A DNA stretch of 36,628 nt. It comes from an uncultured Pseudomonadota bacterium. Its GTDB lineage: Bacteria; Pseudomonadota; Gammaproteobacteria; Steroidobacterales; Steroidobacteraceae. This document shows, piece by piece, positions 1-7,918 of this stretch. Both the position numbers and the translations under genes were made by a program. The DNA lies in contig CAIOHZ010000235.1 in assembly GCA_903858165.1 (NCBI GenBank), forward strand, positions 1-36,628, in the 5' to 3' direction. The notes under the pieces were generated by a model, which saw nothing but the letters and a program-made list of their open reading frames with translations, was not told the origin of the DNA and ran no database searches. The first letter of the stretch is position 1. Each line of letters begins with the position of its first letter.

Positions 1-96
1 GTCCGCGCCCCCGCGGTGGTACCCCTGCCCTTAAGGGCTTTTCCCCTGGTCTTCTCTTCCCCCAAAGCCCTGTTCGGGCTTGGATGAAGGAAATAT

Positions 97-112
97 TGCA
101 ACCCCCGTGCCA
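97..112 (-). promoter_or_regulatory. Sigma-54 (RpoN) promoter firing leftward
   Basis: Read on the minus strand the sequence is TGGCACGGGGGTTGCA. This matches the sigma-54 consensus TGGCACG-N4-TTGCW at every defined position, with the invariant GG and GC dinucleotides 10 bases apart. Transcription would start near position 86 and leave the window at position 1. No start codon with a plausible ribosome site lies in those 86 bases, so the target is a gene with a long leader or a small RNA. A GTGTC element on the same strand near 180-184 resembles the short PilR recognition element, but that similarity is weak. Confidence 0.75.
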
Positions 113-252
113 TCTGTTGAAAAACAGTCACTTGCGAGCCTTCGCGGGAGCGTGTGGTGGTTTCCGTGTAAGGATGCTCGACACATTCGAGGGGTATTTG
201 TGGCCGCCCAAATGAGGCGGCATCGAAACGCCCCAGCCACGCGGTCCAAGGG

Positions 253-261
253 TGGTATAAA
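253..261 (+). promoter_or_regulatory. Putative extended -10 promoter of mltD
   Basis: The sequence TGGTATAAA has a TG dinucleotide one base before a TATAAA hexamer, the form of an extended -10 element that needs little or no -35 box. No good -35 box lies 16-18 bases upstream. Transcription would start near 268, leaving a leader of roughly 35-55 bases depending on the mltD start used. Confidence 0.4.
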
Positions 262-302
262 CCGGGCCATGGGCTTGGCTTACCGCTCAGCGGATTAACG
301 AT

Positions 303-2612
303 ATGGATGAAGGACGGAACGTGTCGGTGAAGGAGCGTGGTGTTGGAGCGGTGGGGTATTGGTGGCCCCGCAGGTGTCGGTGGATACCCGCGGTGCTGGG
401 TGGGTTTCTCTTGCTGTGTGGCTCGCCAGAGGCGCCGGCACAGTCTGTTGAGCGCACCTTGGAAGCGGCCCCGCGCTGGGTGGCCTCCCCCGGCTTCGAG
501 CGCCCCGTTGCACTGGCGGAGGAGATTGGTTTCTGGGTGCGCATCTATTCGCAGGTCACCACGCGGGGTGGCTTGGTCCATGACGACCGGCATCTCGCCG
601 TGGTTTACGAGCAATTGGACTTTCCGGAACGCTCGTCCAATGCGGAGCGGGGACGACTGGTAGACCGCGCAAGGGAACGCCACGCCTCCGCGTTGCGTTC
701 GCTGGCGGCAAGATTGCGCGCACTGCCGGCGGGCGCGGCGCTCGACCCGGGGAGCGTGCCACCAGACGAACTGCTAGTACTGGAGGCTTGGCCTGAGGGC
801 ACGGTCGCCGGCGGTTTCGAAAACGCCGCGGACCATATTCGTTTCCAGTTGGGTCAACGCGACCGCTTCCTGGATGGCTACGCCCGTGCCGGTGCTTTCG
901 AGCCGCACCTGCGTGAAGTGATGGAGCGCTTGGGTTTGCCCGGAGAACTGGCCGCGCTTCCGCACGTGGAAAGTTCCTTCAACGCGCGTGCCTACAGCAA
1001 GGTAGGCGCCGCTGGAATTTGGCAATTCATGCCTGGTACGGGCCGGCGCTGGCTACGAATTGACGATGTCGTCGACGAACGACGCGATCCTTACAAGTCC
1101 ACAGTGGCTGCTGCCCGCTTTCTGCAGCAAAACCGGCGCGTGCTCGATAACTGGCCGTTGGCGCTTACCGCCTACAACCACGGCGCCGGTGGTCTGCGGC
1201 GCGCCACGCGCGAGTTGGGCACCAGCGATATCAGCACTTTGGTCAAAACCTATCAGGGCCCCGCTTTCGGCTTCGCCTCGCGCAATTTTTTTGTATCGTT
1301 CATGGCCGCTCTCGAGGTGGACCGCAACGCCGCTTGGTATTTCGGCGAGGTGCCACGGGACCGCCCGGACGATAGTCGGGTGGTGGTATTGCCTGAGTAT
1401 GTGCCTGCGTCCGCTTTGGTGCGGGTGTTTGGGGTGGATAAAGCGCGCTTGCGTGAACTGAACCTGCCATTGCTGGCACCCGTATGGGAGGGGCAGCGTT
1501 ATGTGCCGCGGGGCTACGCGCTGCGCGTACCTGCCGACGCGCGCCCTACCGCCGAGGCGCTGCACGACCTGCGGCCGACGGAGCGGTTCTCAGGCCAAAT
1601 GCGCACGCCGACCTACAAGGTGCGTCGCGGCGACACGCTTGGCTCCATCGCCAGCCGCTTCGGGACCACCAAGCGCTGGCTGCTGGCCAACAACGGTCTG
1701 CGCACTTCCCGTCAGGTGAAGCGTGGCGTGGTCTTGCGCCTGCCAGGCCTCGCTGCCGGCCCGCGCGCCAAGGGCCCGCACATGGTCTATGTGCCACCTG
1801 CCGGTAATGTCTTCCTCGCGGGCTTGCCCGAAAAGACGGAGTCTGTTGCGGCGGTAGTAGTGGCCGCAGCCAAAGCGGAAGAGTCTGCGGCTGAGGCGGG
1901 CGAGGCGGTGGCCGACAACGCCGATGAACTGGCGGAACCCGTGGCCGTCGTCGAAGCGACGGGTACCGAGCCCGTGGTAGCAGACACGGCGTCCACCGAA
2001 GTGGCAGCGGCGACGACGGGTGACCAGACATCGGCGAATGCGGTCGCCGATCTGCCGGCTGAAGCGGAGATGCCGACCGAGTCGGCCGCTGCAACTGCTG
2101 AACCGCTGACCCAAGCGGCTGCTGAAGAAGCAGGGCCCGGCCTGGTACCTGGCGTGCAGTCAGCTGCCAGCGCGGATCCGGCGGATTACTCGCTGGCGGA
2201 CGACCAAACCGTCGCGGTGTTGGGTGCCGAGAGTCTCGGTCAACTGGCCCGTTGGCTAGGGGTGGACGTTGCTCGTTTGCGGCAATTGAACCACCTGAAG
2301 CCAAAAGCGCCGTTGGTGATGGGGCGCCGCCTCAGGGTGGAACTCCGTGGCGTGACCGCCGGCGACTTCGAGCGGGAACGTACCACTTGGCACCGCGCCT
2401 TGCAGGCCGCTTACTTTACCCGGTACCGCATTGTGGGCACTGACCGCCACCAGATGCGGGTGGGCGAGAGCCTTTGGTCGTTGACGCTCCAGCACGGCGT
2501 GCCGGTCTGGTTGCTGCAGCAGTACAACCCAGATTTGGACTTCGGCACAGTCAAGGTGGGCATGGAAGTGATCCTGCCCCGTGTCCTTGCCAGCGACCGT
2601 GGAGTGAACTGA
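303..2612 (+). CDS. mltD: MltD-type membrane-bound lytic transglycosylase with LysM domains
   Basis: This enzyme cleaves the glycan strands of peptidoglycan to 1,6-anhydro-muropeptides in the periplasm. An N-terminal signal sequence ends near residue 46 at APA-Q; the nearby cysteine is not in a good lipobox, so signal peptidase I export is more likely than lipoprotein anchoring. The SLT goose-type domain covers about residues 200-350, with catalytic E223 in HVESSFN followed by GIWQFMPGTG and AYNHGAG. A clear LysM domain lies near 437-480, then an Ala/Glu/Val-rich linker (about 505-620), a weak LysM (about 630-678) and a final LysM (about 712-760). At 769 residues it is much longer than E. coli MltD (about 450), mainly through the linker. 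The ATG at 303 is used here, but GTG at 321, preceded by GAAGGA, may be the true start. The next gene overlaps its stop by one base. Confidence 0.93.
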   Translation: MDEGRNVSVKERGVGAVGYWWPRRCRWIPAVLGGFLLLCGSPEAPAQSVERTLEAAPRWVASPGFERPVALAEEIGFWVRIYSQVTTRGGLVHDDRHLAVVYEQLDFPERSSNAERGRLVDRARERHASALRSLAARLRALPAGAALDPGSVPPDELLVLEAWPEGTVAGGFENAADHIRFQLGQRDRFLDGYARAGAFEPHLREVMERLGLPGELAALPHVESSFNARAYSKVGAAGIWQFMPGTGRRWLRIDDVVDERRDPYKSTVAAARFLQQNRRVLDNWPLALTAYNHGAGGLRRATRELGTSDISTLVKTYQGPAFGFASRNFFVSFMAALEVDRNAAWYFGEVPRDRPDDSRVVVLPEYVPASALVRVFGVDKARLRELNLPLLAPVWEGQRYVPRGYALRVPADARPTAEALHDLRPTERFSGQMRTPTYKVRRGDTLGSIASRFGTTKRWLLANNGLRTSRQVKRGVVLRLPGLAAGPRAKGPHMVYVPPAGNVFLAGLPEKTESVAAVVVAAAKAEESAAEAGEAVADNADELAEPVAVVEATGTEPVVADTASTEVAAATTGDQTSANAVADLPAEAEMPTESAAATAEPLTQAAAEEAGPGLVPGVQSAASADPADYSLADDQTVAVLGAESLGQLARWLGVDVARLRQLNHLKPKAPLVMGRRLRVELRGVTAGDFERERTTWHRALQAAYFTRYRIVGTDRHQMRVGESLWSLTLQHGVPVWLLQQYNPDLDFGTVKVGMEVILPRVLASDRGVN

Positions 2613-2989
2613 TGAAATTGGCCTTCCGTTGGGCTTATGGCCCGGCTCTCGTCGTTGGCTTGGCGGGTTGCGCTGCTACACCTGGTTACGAAGGGCCTTC
2701 CCGCGGCGCCGCGGAAGTGGCGGTGGTCTCCGCCAGCCTGCCGATTACGGCCGGGGCTCCGGTCACTGTGCAACTGCGCAAGGCCGACGCTGCCGTCATT
2801 CCTTTTGGGGTTTGGCGAGTCGAGTTGCTTCCGGGTAAGCATGAACTGTTGGTGGACTGCATCATTCGCAATCCGTCACGCACCAGTCGCCACAGTCTCG
2901 TGGTCGAGGTGGAGGCTGGTGGGCGCTATCGGCTGGTAGCTGTGGTTGGCACGCCCCAAGAAGGTTGCACTGGGGTCACAGTCGAGTGA
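2612..2989 (+). CDS. Small lipoprotein of unknown function
   Basis: I do not recognise a named family. The 125-residue product has a lipoprotein signal with the lipobox LAGC (lipidated Cys at residue 20). The rest is beta-rich, with a segment GVWRVELLPGKHELLV followed later by VEAGGRYRLVAVVG. That pattern recalls small PEGA-like envelope proteins with an X-LPPG-H motif, but the likeness is weak. The ATG overlaps the mltD stop codon by one base (TGATG), so translation is probably coupled, and the gene sits between a lytic transglycosylase and an L,D-transpeptidase. An accessory role in cell-wall remodelling is inferred from context only. Confidence 0.75.
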   Translation: MKLAFRWAYGPALVVGLAGCAATPGYEGPSRGAAEVAVVSASLPITAGAPVTVQLRKADAAVIPFGVWRVELLPGKHELLVDCIIRNPSRTSRHSLVVEVEAGGRYRLVAVVGTPQEGCTGVTVE

Positions 2990-3010
2990 CCCGGCGCACG
3001 GAGCTAACCG

Positions 3011-3016
3011 TATAAT
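3011..3016 (+). promoter_or_regulatory. Consensus -10 box (TATAAT) just before the L,D-transpeptidase
   Basis: A perfect TATAAT lies 8 bases before the ATG at 3024. With the usual 6-7 base discriminator, transcription would begin at or next to that ATG, giving a leaderless message, or about 35 bases before the alternative ATG at 3057. The -35 region is poor (GTGACC at 2986-2991, spacing 19). Confidence 0.45.
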
Positions 3017-3023
3017 CGTGGTC

Positions 3024-3641
3024 ATGCTTGCTAGGTCTATTCGGCTGCGGCTTTCGATGGCTCCACGGGTCGGCTTGGCACGGTCGGCCGCCGTGGCCGT
3101 CGCGGTTGTACTGTATTTCGTCAGCGGAGCCGCACCGGCTTTGGCTTCAGCGCCGGAGCCCTCCAGCAGGAGCGTGCCGACAGAAAGTGGTGCCCTGCCG
3201 GTGCCGCAACCATTGGTTGCCGCGGACTACGTGCTGGTACGCAAGAGCGAACGCCGGCTCTACCTGATGCGGGAAGGGCGGGTATTGCGTAGCTACCCGG
3301 TCCGGCTTGGCCTGAACCCCGCGGGACACAAGACCGAGGAAGGCGATTTCCGTACGCCGGAAGGCGTCTATAGGTTGGCGGCTCGCAACGCGCGCAGCGA
3401 GTTTTTCCTTTCTCTCAAGATTTCCTACCCATCGTCCGAGGATCGCGAGGTCGCGCGTCGTCGCGGTGTGCCGCCGGGCGGCAACATCATGATTCATGGC
3501 ATCCCAAATGTGCCGCGCAAGGCGCTTAGTTACTACCGGGATATCGATTGGACCAACGGCTGTATTGCCGTGAGTAATGACGACATGCTGGAAATCTGGC
3601 TGTTGACCCGCAATAGCATCCCAGTGGAAATTCGTCCTTGA
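3024..3641 (+). CDS. YkuD-family L,D-transpeptidase, exported
   Basis: L,D-transpeptidases form 3-3 cross-links in peptidoglycan or attach proteins to it, using a catalytic cysteine in the periplasm. The protein is about 205 residues. It starts with an arginine-containing N-terminus and a hydrophobic segment ending ALASA, a likely signal peptide. The YkuD domain covers about residues 70-205, with the conserved His (H158) in MIHGIPN and the active-site Cys (C180) in DWTNGCIAVSN. The start could be ATG 3024, with no ribosome site and directly behind TATAAT, or ATG 3057, which still leaves a complete signal peptide. It lies 34 bases after the lipoprotein gene and its stop overlaps the TTG of ppnN. 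I cannot tell from sequence whether it makes cross-links or cleaves them. Confidence 0.88.
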   Translation: MLARSIRLRLSMAPRVGLARSAAVAVAVVLYFVSGAAPALASAPEPSSRSVPTESGALPVPQPLVAADYVLVRKSERRLYLMREGRVLRSYPVRLGLNPAGHKTEEGDFRTPEGVYRLAARNARSEFFLSLKISYPSSEDREVARRRGVPPGGNIMIHGIPNVPRKALSYYRDIDWTNGCIAVSNDDMLEIWLLTRNSIPVEIRP

Positions 3642-5047
3642 CCATTGACACGACCCTGCATTTTCCGCGCGCCCCAGAGAGTGGTGATTTCGTCGATGCC
3701 CGCGTGGCACCTAGTGGTGTGCTGGAGCACCTCTCCCAGCAGGAAGTGTTGAAGCTTCTGGACGCGGGGCAGGGAGGCCTCTACCCCTTGTTTCGGCGGT
3801 GCGCCCTCGCGGTGCTGAACTGCGGCAGCGATAGCGATGACCCGCGCGAACTGTTTGAGCGTTATGCGTCCTTTGACCTGCGACTGATGCGCCAGCCTTG
3901 GGGCGTGAAGCTGGACCTTACCCATGCCCCAGCCACGGCTTTTGTGGATGGCCGAATGATTCGGGGCGTGCAGGAGCACTTGTTCGCAGTGCTGCGCGAC
4001 ATCGTCTACACCAGCAACGAAATCATGGCGTCTGGGCGGTTCGATTTGACCGAGCCCGACGACATCACCAATGCGGTGTTCTGCATCCTGCGCAATGCCG
4101 GAGTACTGGAACATCGCGGTCGGCCGGACCTCGTCGTTTGCTGGGGCGGCCACAGCATCGGTCGCGAGGAATACGACTATTCCAAGCGGGTGGGCTACGA
4201 ACTGGGGCTCCGCGGTCTTTCGGTGTGTACGGGCTGCGGGCCTGGCGCGATGAAGGGGCCGATGAAGGGAGCTACCGTGGCCCACGCCAAGCAGCGTCTG
4301 CAGCACGGACGCTTTATTGGTTTGACGGAGCCGGGCATCGTGGCGGCTGAGCCACCCAACCCCATCGTGAATGCCCTCGTCATCCTGCCGGATATCGAGA
4401 AACGGCTCGAGGCATTCGTGCGGTTGGGGCATGGCATCGTGGTCTTCCCGGGTGGCGTGGGGACGGCGGAGGAAATCCTTTATCTGCTCGGCGTCCTGCT
4501 GGACCCGGCGAATGCCGAACAGCCGCTGCCGGTGATCTTCACGGGCCCGGCGGCTGCAGCCGACTACTTCGCACAGTTGCATGAGTTCGTTGGTCTGACG
4601 CTGGGGCCGGCGGCACAGCAACGCTATCGCATCATCATCGACGACGAAGCCGAAGTGGCACGCGTGATGAACGCCGGTCTCGACCATGTCCGCGCTCACC
4701 GCCGGCAGCACAGCGACTCCTACCAGTTCAACTGGTTGCTGCACATACCGCCGGCTTTCCAGCGGCCTTTTGCGGCGGACCACGCTGGCGTGGCTGGGTT
4801 GACGCTGAATTTTGACCAGCCCTTGCATGAGCGCGCTGCCAATTTGCGCCGCATGTTCTCGGCGATCGTCTCTGGAAACGTGCGCGAGCAGGGCTTGCGG
4901 GCCATCGCCGAACACGGCCCATTCGAGGTCCGTAGCGACCCGGTGCTGATGCAGTCGCTCGATGCCTTGCTCGCTGCATTCGTGGCCCAGAAGCGCATGA
5001 AACTCTCTGGCGACTACCAGCCCTGCTATCGTTTGGCACGCGGCTAG
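3638..5047 (+). CDS. ppnN: Pyrimidine/purine 5'-nucleotide nucleosidase PpnN (LOG family)
   Basis: PpnN (YgdH in E. coli) hydrolyses the N-glycosidic bond of nucleoside monophosphates and is stimulated by (p)ppGpp, so it adjusts nucleotide pools during stress. The 469-residue product aligns by eye with the E. coli enzyme (454 residues) over its whole length. It has the N-terminal segment LYPLFRRCALAVLNCGS, the TGCGPGAMKGPMKGA motif and the LOG signature PGGVGTAEE, and it ends near residue 460 with the conserved QPCYRLA-type tail. TTG at 3638 overlaps the stop of the upstream gene and suggests translational coupling. GTG at 3704 would give a length nearer E. coli's, but no ribosome site supports it. 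Confidence 0.93.
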   Translation: MTIDTTLHFPRAPESGDFVDARVAPSGVLEHLSQQEVLKLLDAGQGGLYPLFRRCALAVLNCGSDSDDPRELFERYASFDLRLMRQPWGVKLDLTHAPATAFVDGRMIRGVQEHLFAVLRDIVYTSNEIMASGRFDLTEPDDITNAVFCILRNAGVLEHRGRPDLVVCWGGHSIGREEYDYSKRVGYELGLRGLSVCTGCGPGAMKGPMKGATVAHAKQRLQHGRFIGLTEPGIVAAEPPNPIVNALVILPDIEKRLEAFVRLGHGIVVFPGGVGTAEEILYLLGVLLDPANAEQPLPVIFTGPAAAADYFAQLHEFVGLTLGPAAQQRYRIIIDDEAEVARVMNAGLDHVRAHRRQHSDSYQFNWLLHIPPAFQRPFAADHAGVAGLTLNFDQPLHERAANLRRMFSAIVSGNVREQGLRAIAEHGPFEVRSDPVLMQSLDALLAAFVAQKRMKLSGDYQPCYRLARG

Positions 5048-5148
5048 GTATTGCCGGCGCACTACCTGTTTGGCGTTGTGACGCAGTTCCTGTCGGCAAC
5101 CCTTGCGCAGCGCTACCTTCTGCCCTTAGTGCCGAACAGGGGCTTCCC

Positions 5149-5442
5149 ATGGCTGACAGTAAACCCGACCGCTCTCCCTTCCCCGGGGCCGCTCCCGCGG
5201 CCACGGAAGGCAATATCGACCGCTTTGGCAGTTGGTCGGGGCAGTCCCCGGCGTCGGTGGAACTCCGCCGTTCGCAGTCGGCGAAGTCCGAAGAGCCCGT
5301 GGCGTCTCGCCACGGCACGCTCACTCGTTCCCTGAATAACTATGTGAACTTCCGGGTCTGGACGGAACGCGCTCGAGCCCAGTGGGATGCGCCGGCACCC
5401 GAGGCCGTAACTCCTCTGCAGGGGGCAGTGCGCCGTCGCTGA
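5149..5442 (+). CDS. Hypothetical 97-residue protein
   Basis: I do not recognise this protein. It starts at an ATG preceded by AGGGG with fair spacing and uses codons with high GC at third positions, like its neighbours. The first half is rich in Ser, Pro and Ala and looks disordered. The C-terminal part, with SLNNYVNFRVWTERAR, may form a helix. There is no signal peptide or membrane segment. It lies between ppnN (about 100 bases upstream) and the htpG promoter, which begins just after its stop. A reading frame on the other strand covers the same bases but has no ribosome site. Whether it is translated is uncertain. Confidence 0.5.
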   Translation: MADSKPDRSPFPGAAPAATEGNIDRFGSWSGQSPASVELRRSQSAKSEEPVASRHGTLTRSLNNYVNFRVWTERARAQWDAPAPEAVTPLQGAVRRR

Positions 5443-5445
5443 CCC

Positions 5446-5474
5446 CTTGAATCCCCGCACGGTCGGCCCCACTC
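5446..5474 (+). promoter_or_regulatory. Sigma-32-like heat-shock promoter of htpG
   Basis: CCCTTGAA (5444-5451) matches the sigma-32 -35 element, and 15 bases after it CCCCACTC (5467-5474) resembles the -10 consensus CCCCATNT with two mismatches. Transcription would start near 5481, about 80 bases before the htpG start. HtpG is a classic member of the sigma-32 regulon in E. coli, which supports the assignment. The -10 box lies inside a hairpin-forming sequence (GCCCCAC/GTGGGGC, 5465-5480). Confidence 0.6.
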
Positions 5475-5559
5475 GTGGGGCACGGGGCAGTGTCCCGTCG
5501 GCCTGCTGCCTGCCCTAGGGTTTTTGGCGCCGGGCTTGCCAGAACTTCGGGGAGCTTTC

Positions 5560-7461
5560 ATGACCACAGAGACTGCGCCTGCCGCTGCGCCGCAGGAAAC
5601 CCTTGGCTTTCAGGCCGAGGTCAGCCAACTACTGAAGATGATGATCCACTCGCTGTATTCCAACCGCGAGATTTTCCTCCGTGAACTCATCTCCAACGCC
5701 TCGGATGCCTGCGACAAACTACGTTTCGAGGCGCTGGCGGACCCTGCGTACTACGAGGGCCAGCCGGAGTTGCACGTCAGTGTCGATTTCGATGCTGCAG
5801 CCGGCACGGTCACCATCGAAGACACCGGAATCGGTCTGACTCGCGAAGAGGCGGTGTCCAACCTCGGCACCATCGCCCGTTCAGGCACGGCTGAATTCCT
5901 CGGTCGCCTCACCGGTGACCAGAAGAAAGATGCCCAGCTCATTGGTCAGTTTGGCGTAGGTTTCTACAGCGGCTTCATCGTGGCTGAACGCATTGAGGTG
6001 TTCTCGCGCAAGGCAGGGCAACCCGCCTCGGCAGGTGTGCGCTGGGAAAGCCGTGGCGAAGGCGAGTTCACCGTCGAGACGGTTGCCCGCGCCGAGCGTG
6101 GTACCCGCATCGTGCTGCACCTGAAGGAAGATTCGAAGGAATATGCGGACGGCTGGCGTCTACGCAGTTTGGTGCGCAAGTACGCGGACCACATCGCCTT
6201 CCCGGTGCGCATGCGCCCGACAGGCGAGAAAAAGGACGACACGCCCGAATGGGAAAGCGTGAATGATGCTCGTGCGCTGTGGACGCGCAGCAAGAGCGAA
6301 CTGACGGATGAGGACTACACGGAGTTCTACAAGCGCTTGAGCCACGACTTCGAGGCGCCGCTGTCCTGGAGCCATCACCGGGTGGAAGGCAAGCGTGAAT
6401 ACACGGCGCTGGTCTACATTCCCGGACGCGCGCCGTTCGACTTGTGGAATCGCGACGCGCCGCGCGGCCTGAAGCTCTACGTGAAGCGGGTGTTCATTCT
6501 CGATGACGCTGAGCAGTTCCTTCCGCTCTATCTGCGCTTCGTGAAGGGCGTGGTGGACTCCGCCGACCTGCCGCTGAACGTCTCGCGCGAGCTGCTCCAG
6601 CACGACCCGGAGGCAGAGGCCATGCGTGGCGGCATCACCCGCAAGGTGTTGGACTTGCTGGCCAAGTTGGCTGAGGACGAGCCCGAGAAGTACGCAAAGT
6701 TCTGGAAGGATTTCGGCGGGGTGCTGAAGGAAGGACCGGCCGAGGACCACGCGAACCGCGAACGTATTGCCAAGTTGCTGCGTTTTGCCACCACTCACAC
6801 GGGCAGTGAGACGCCGGACCAGTCCTTGGCGGGCTACCTGGGTCGTATGCAGTCGGGCCAGAAGCATCTCTATTACGTCACGGCGGACACCTTCAACGCG
6901 GCGGCCAATAGTCCGCATCTGGAGCGCTTGCGCGCGAAGAATATCGAAGTGATTTTGCTGTACGAGCGCATTGATGGTTGGTTGATGAGCCATTTGACGG
7001 AGTTCGATGGCAAGACCTTCCGCGACGTGGCTCGTGGCGATCTCGACTTGGGTGAACTCGAGAGTGCCGACGAAAAGCAGGCGCGCGAAGGCGTGGCTGA
7101 GCAGGCCTCCGGGTTGTGTGCCCGCCTCAAGGCCGCCTTGGGTGATCGGGTCGAAGACGTGCGCGCCACCGAACGTCTCGCCGAGTCTGCCAGCTGCCTA
7201 GTGCGCGACGAGAATGACTATGGCCTGCAGATGCGGCGCATGATGGAAGCGGCGGGGCAGGCCTTGCCGCCCTCATTGCCGGTGCTGGAAGTGAATGCCG
7301 CTCATCCGTTGCTGCAGAAGTTGGCAGCCTTGCCGGATGGCGAAGCCTTCAACGACCTAGCCTTGCTGGTGCAAGAACAGGCCTTGTTGGCGGAAGGTAG
7401 TGCGTTGCCGGAGCCTGCTGCTTTCGTGCGACGGCTGAATAAGCTGCTGGCTGGCGGCTGA
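5560..7461 (+). CDS. htpG: Molecular chaperone HtpG (Hsp90)
   Basis: HtpG is the cytosolic bacterial Hsp90, an ATP-dependent dimeric chaperone that remodels client proteins with DnaK. The product is 633 residues, close to E. coli HtpG (624). The GHKL ATPase domain has the helix [20 protein letters not shown] with the ATP-binding Asn/Asp pair [12 protein letters not shown], then [11 protein letters not shown] and [11 protein letters not shown]. The middle domain includes [11 protein letters not shown], and a C-terminal dimerisation domain follows. ATG 5560 is chosen because GGGGAG lies 5 bases upstream and the start then matches the E. coli N-terminus; an earlier in-frame TTG at 5524 has no such support. 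A heat-shock promoter precedes it. Confidence 0.97.
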   Translation: MTTETAPAAAPQETLGFQAEVSQLLKMMIHSLYSNREIFLRELISNASDACDKLRFEALADPAYYEGQPELHVSVDFDAAAGTVTIEDTGIGLTREEAVSNLGTIARSGTAEFLGRLTGDQKKDAQLIGQFGVGFYSGFIVAERIEVFSRKAGQPASAGVRWESRGEGEFTVETVARAERGTRIVLHLKEDSKEYADGWRLRSLVRKYADHIAFPVRMRPTGEKKDDTPEWESVNDARALWTRSKSELTDEDYTEFYKRLSHDFEAPLSWSHHRVEGKREYTALVYIPGRAPFDLWNRDAPRGLKLYVKRVFILDDAEQFLPLYLRFVKGVVDSADLPLNVSRELLQHDPEAEAMRGGITRKVLDLLAKLAEDEPEKYAKFWKDFGGVLKEGPAEDHANRERIAKLLRFATTHTGSETPDQSLAGYLGRMQSGQKHLYYVTADTFNAAANSPHLERLRAKNIEVILLYERIDGWLMSHLTEFDGKTFRDVARGDLDLGELESADEKQAREGVAEQASGLCARLKAALGDRVEDVRATERLAESASCLVRDENDYGLQMRRMMEAAGQALPPSLPVLEVNAAHPLLQKLAALPDGEAFNDLALLVQEQALLAEGSALPEPAAFVRRLNKLLAGG

Positions 7462-7471
7462 CGGCTGCCGT

Positions 7472-7486
7472 CCAGCCTTCGGCTGG
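7472..7486 (+). terminator. Small hairpin after htpG, possible weak terminator
   Basis: CCAGCC-TTC-GGCTGG forms a perfect 6-bp stem 10 bases after the htpG stop. No T-tract follows, so it is a poor intrinsic terminator. It may instead protect the 3' end of the htpG message or act with Rho. Confidence 0.25.
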
Positions 7487-7492
7487 CGCATA

Positions 7493-7524
7493 ATCGTGGC
7501 CCCAGCCAGAGGAGGGGCCACGAT
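7493..7524 (+). promoter_or_regulatory. Perfect 11-bp inverted repeat over the msrB ribosome site and start
   Basis: The arms ATCGTGGCCCC (7493-7503) and GGGGCCACGAT (7514-7524) are exact complements around the 10-base loop AGCCAGAGGA. In RNA the 3' arm would bury part of the Shine-Dalgarno GGAGGGG and the first two bases of the msrB ATG (7523). A -10-like CATAAT (7489-7494) overlaps the 5' end of the repeat. It could act as an RNA hairpin limiting msrB translation or as a DNA operator next to the promoter. Confidence 0.6.
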
Positions 7525-7915
7525 GTCCAATCCGCCAGACCGCGAAGACTTACGCAGCCGCCTGACGCCCGACCAATGGCGTATCACTCAGGAGAAGGGC
7601 ACCGAACGCGCCTTCACTGGCGACTACTACGAACTTAAAGCTGACGGCATGTACGCCTGCGTCTGTTGTGGTGCCGGGCTGTTCTCCTCCACGACGAAAT
7701 ACGACAGCGGATCGGGCTGGCCCAGCTTCTGGTTGCCGCTCGCCGGGGACCGCGTGAAGGTCCACCGCGATGTGTCGCATGGCATGGTGCGCACGGAAGT
7801 GACCTGTGCCCAGTGCGGTGCTCATCTTGGGCACGTGTTCGAGGATGGCCCGCGGCCATCCGGCCTTCGCTACTGCATCAATTCTGCCTCTCTCGATTTC
7901 CGCCAGGAAGACTGA
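7523..7915 (+). CDS. msrB: Peptide-methionine (R)-S-oxide reductase MsrB
   Basis: MsrB reduces methionine-R-sulfoxide in oxidised proteins, with electrons from thioredoxin. The 130-residue product has the two zinc CxxC pairs (CVCC and CAQC), the GWPSFW substrate-pocket motif, GHVFEDGP, and the catalytic residue in RYCINSASL. It is a cysteine enzyme, not a selenoprotein. ATG 7523 is chosen because a strong GGAGGGG lies just upstream; a longer in-frame reading from 7496 would run through the hairpin. There is no signal peptide, so it acts in the cytoplasm. It lies 61 bases after htpG and 3 bases before the FKBP gene, forming a protein-quality-control group. Confidence 0.96.
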   Translation: MSNPPDREDLRSRLTPDQWRITQEKGTERAFTGDYYELKADGMYACVCCGAGLFSSTTKYDSGSGWPSFWLPLAGDRVKVHRDVSHGMVRTEVTCAQCGAHLGHVFEDGPRPSGLRYCINSASLDFRQED

Positions 7916-7918
7916 ACC

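Larger units (their letters stand above)
1..302. other. Non-coding region upstream of mltD
   Basis: No convincing gene was found; the short open frames on both strands have no recognisable protein features. The region holds a sigma-54 promoter pointing left (97-112), a GAAA-loop hairpin (CTGTT/AACAG, 114-127), a hairpin with GCCGCC/GGCGGC arms (about 203-221), a 12-base palindrome GCCCTTAAGGGC (27-38), a small hairpin AAGCCC/GGGCTT (65-81) and an extended -10 element for mltD (253-261). The density of structure fits a divergent regulatory region between mltD and a gene or small RNA lying left of the window. Confidence 0.6.

Noticed and set aside
80-298. 72-residue plus-strand frame upstream of mltD, sharing the 11-mer TGGATGAAGGA with the mltD start
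   Set aside because: The shared word reflects similar start and ribosome-site sequence; the rest shows no similarity and the frame has no recognisable protein features.
3533-5062. 509-residue open frame on the minus strand over ppnN
   Set aside because: It is the mirror of a clearly conserved gene in high-GC DNA, shows no protein motifs and is rich in His, Arg and Gln as shadow frames are.
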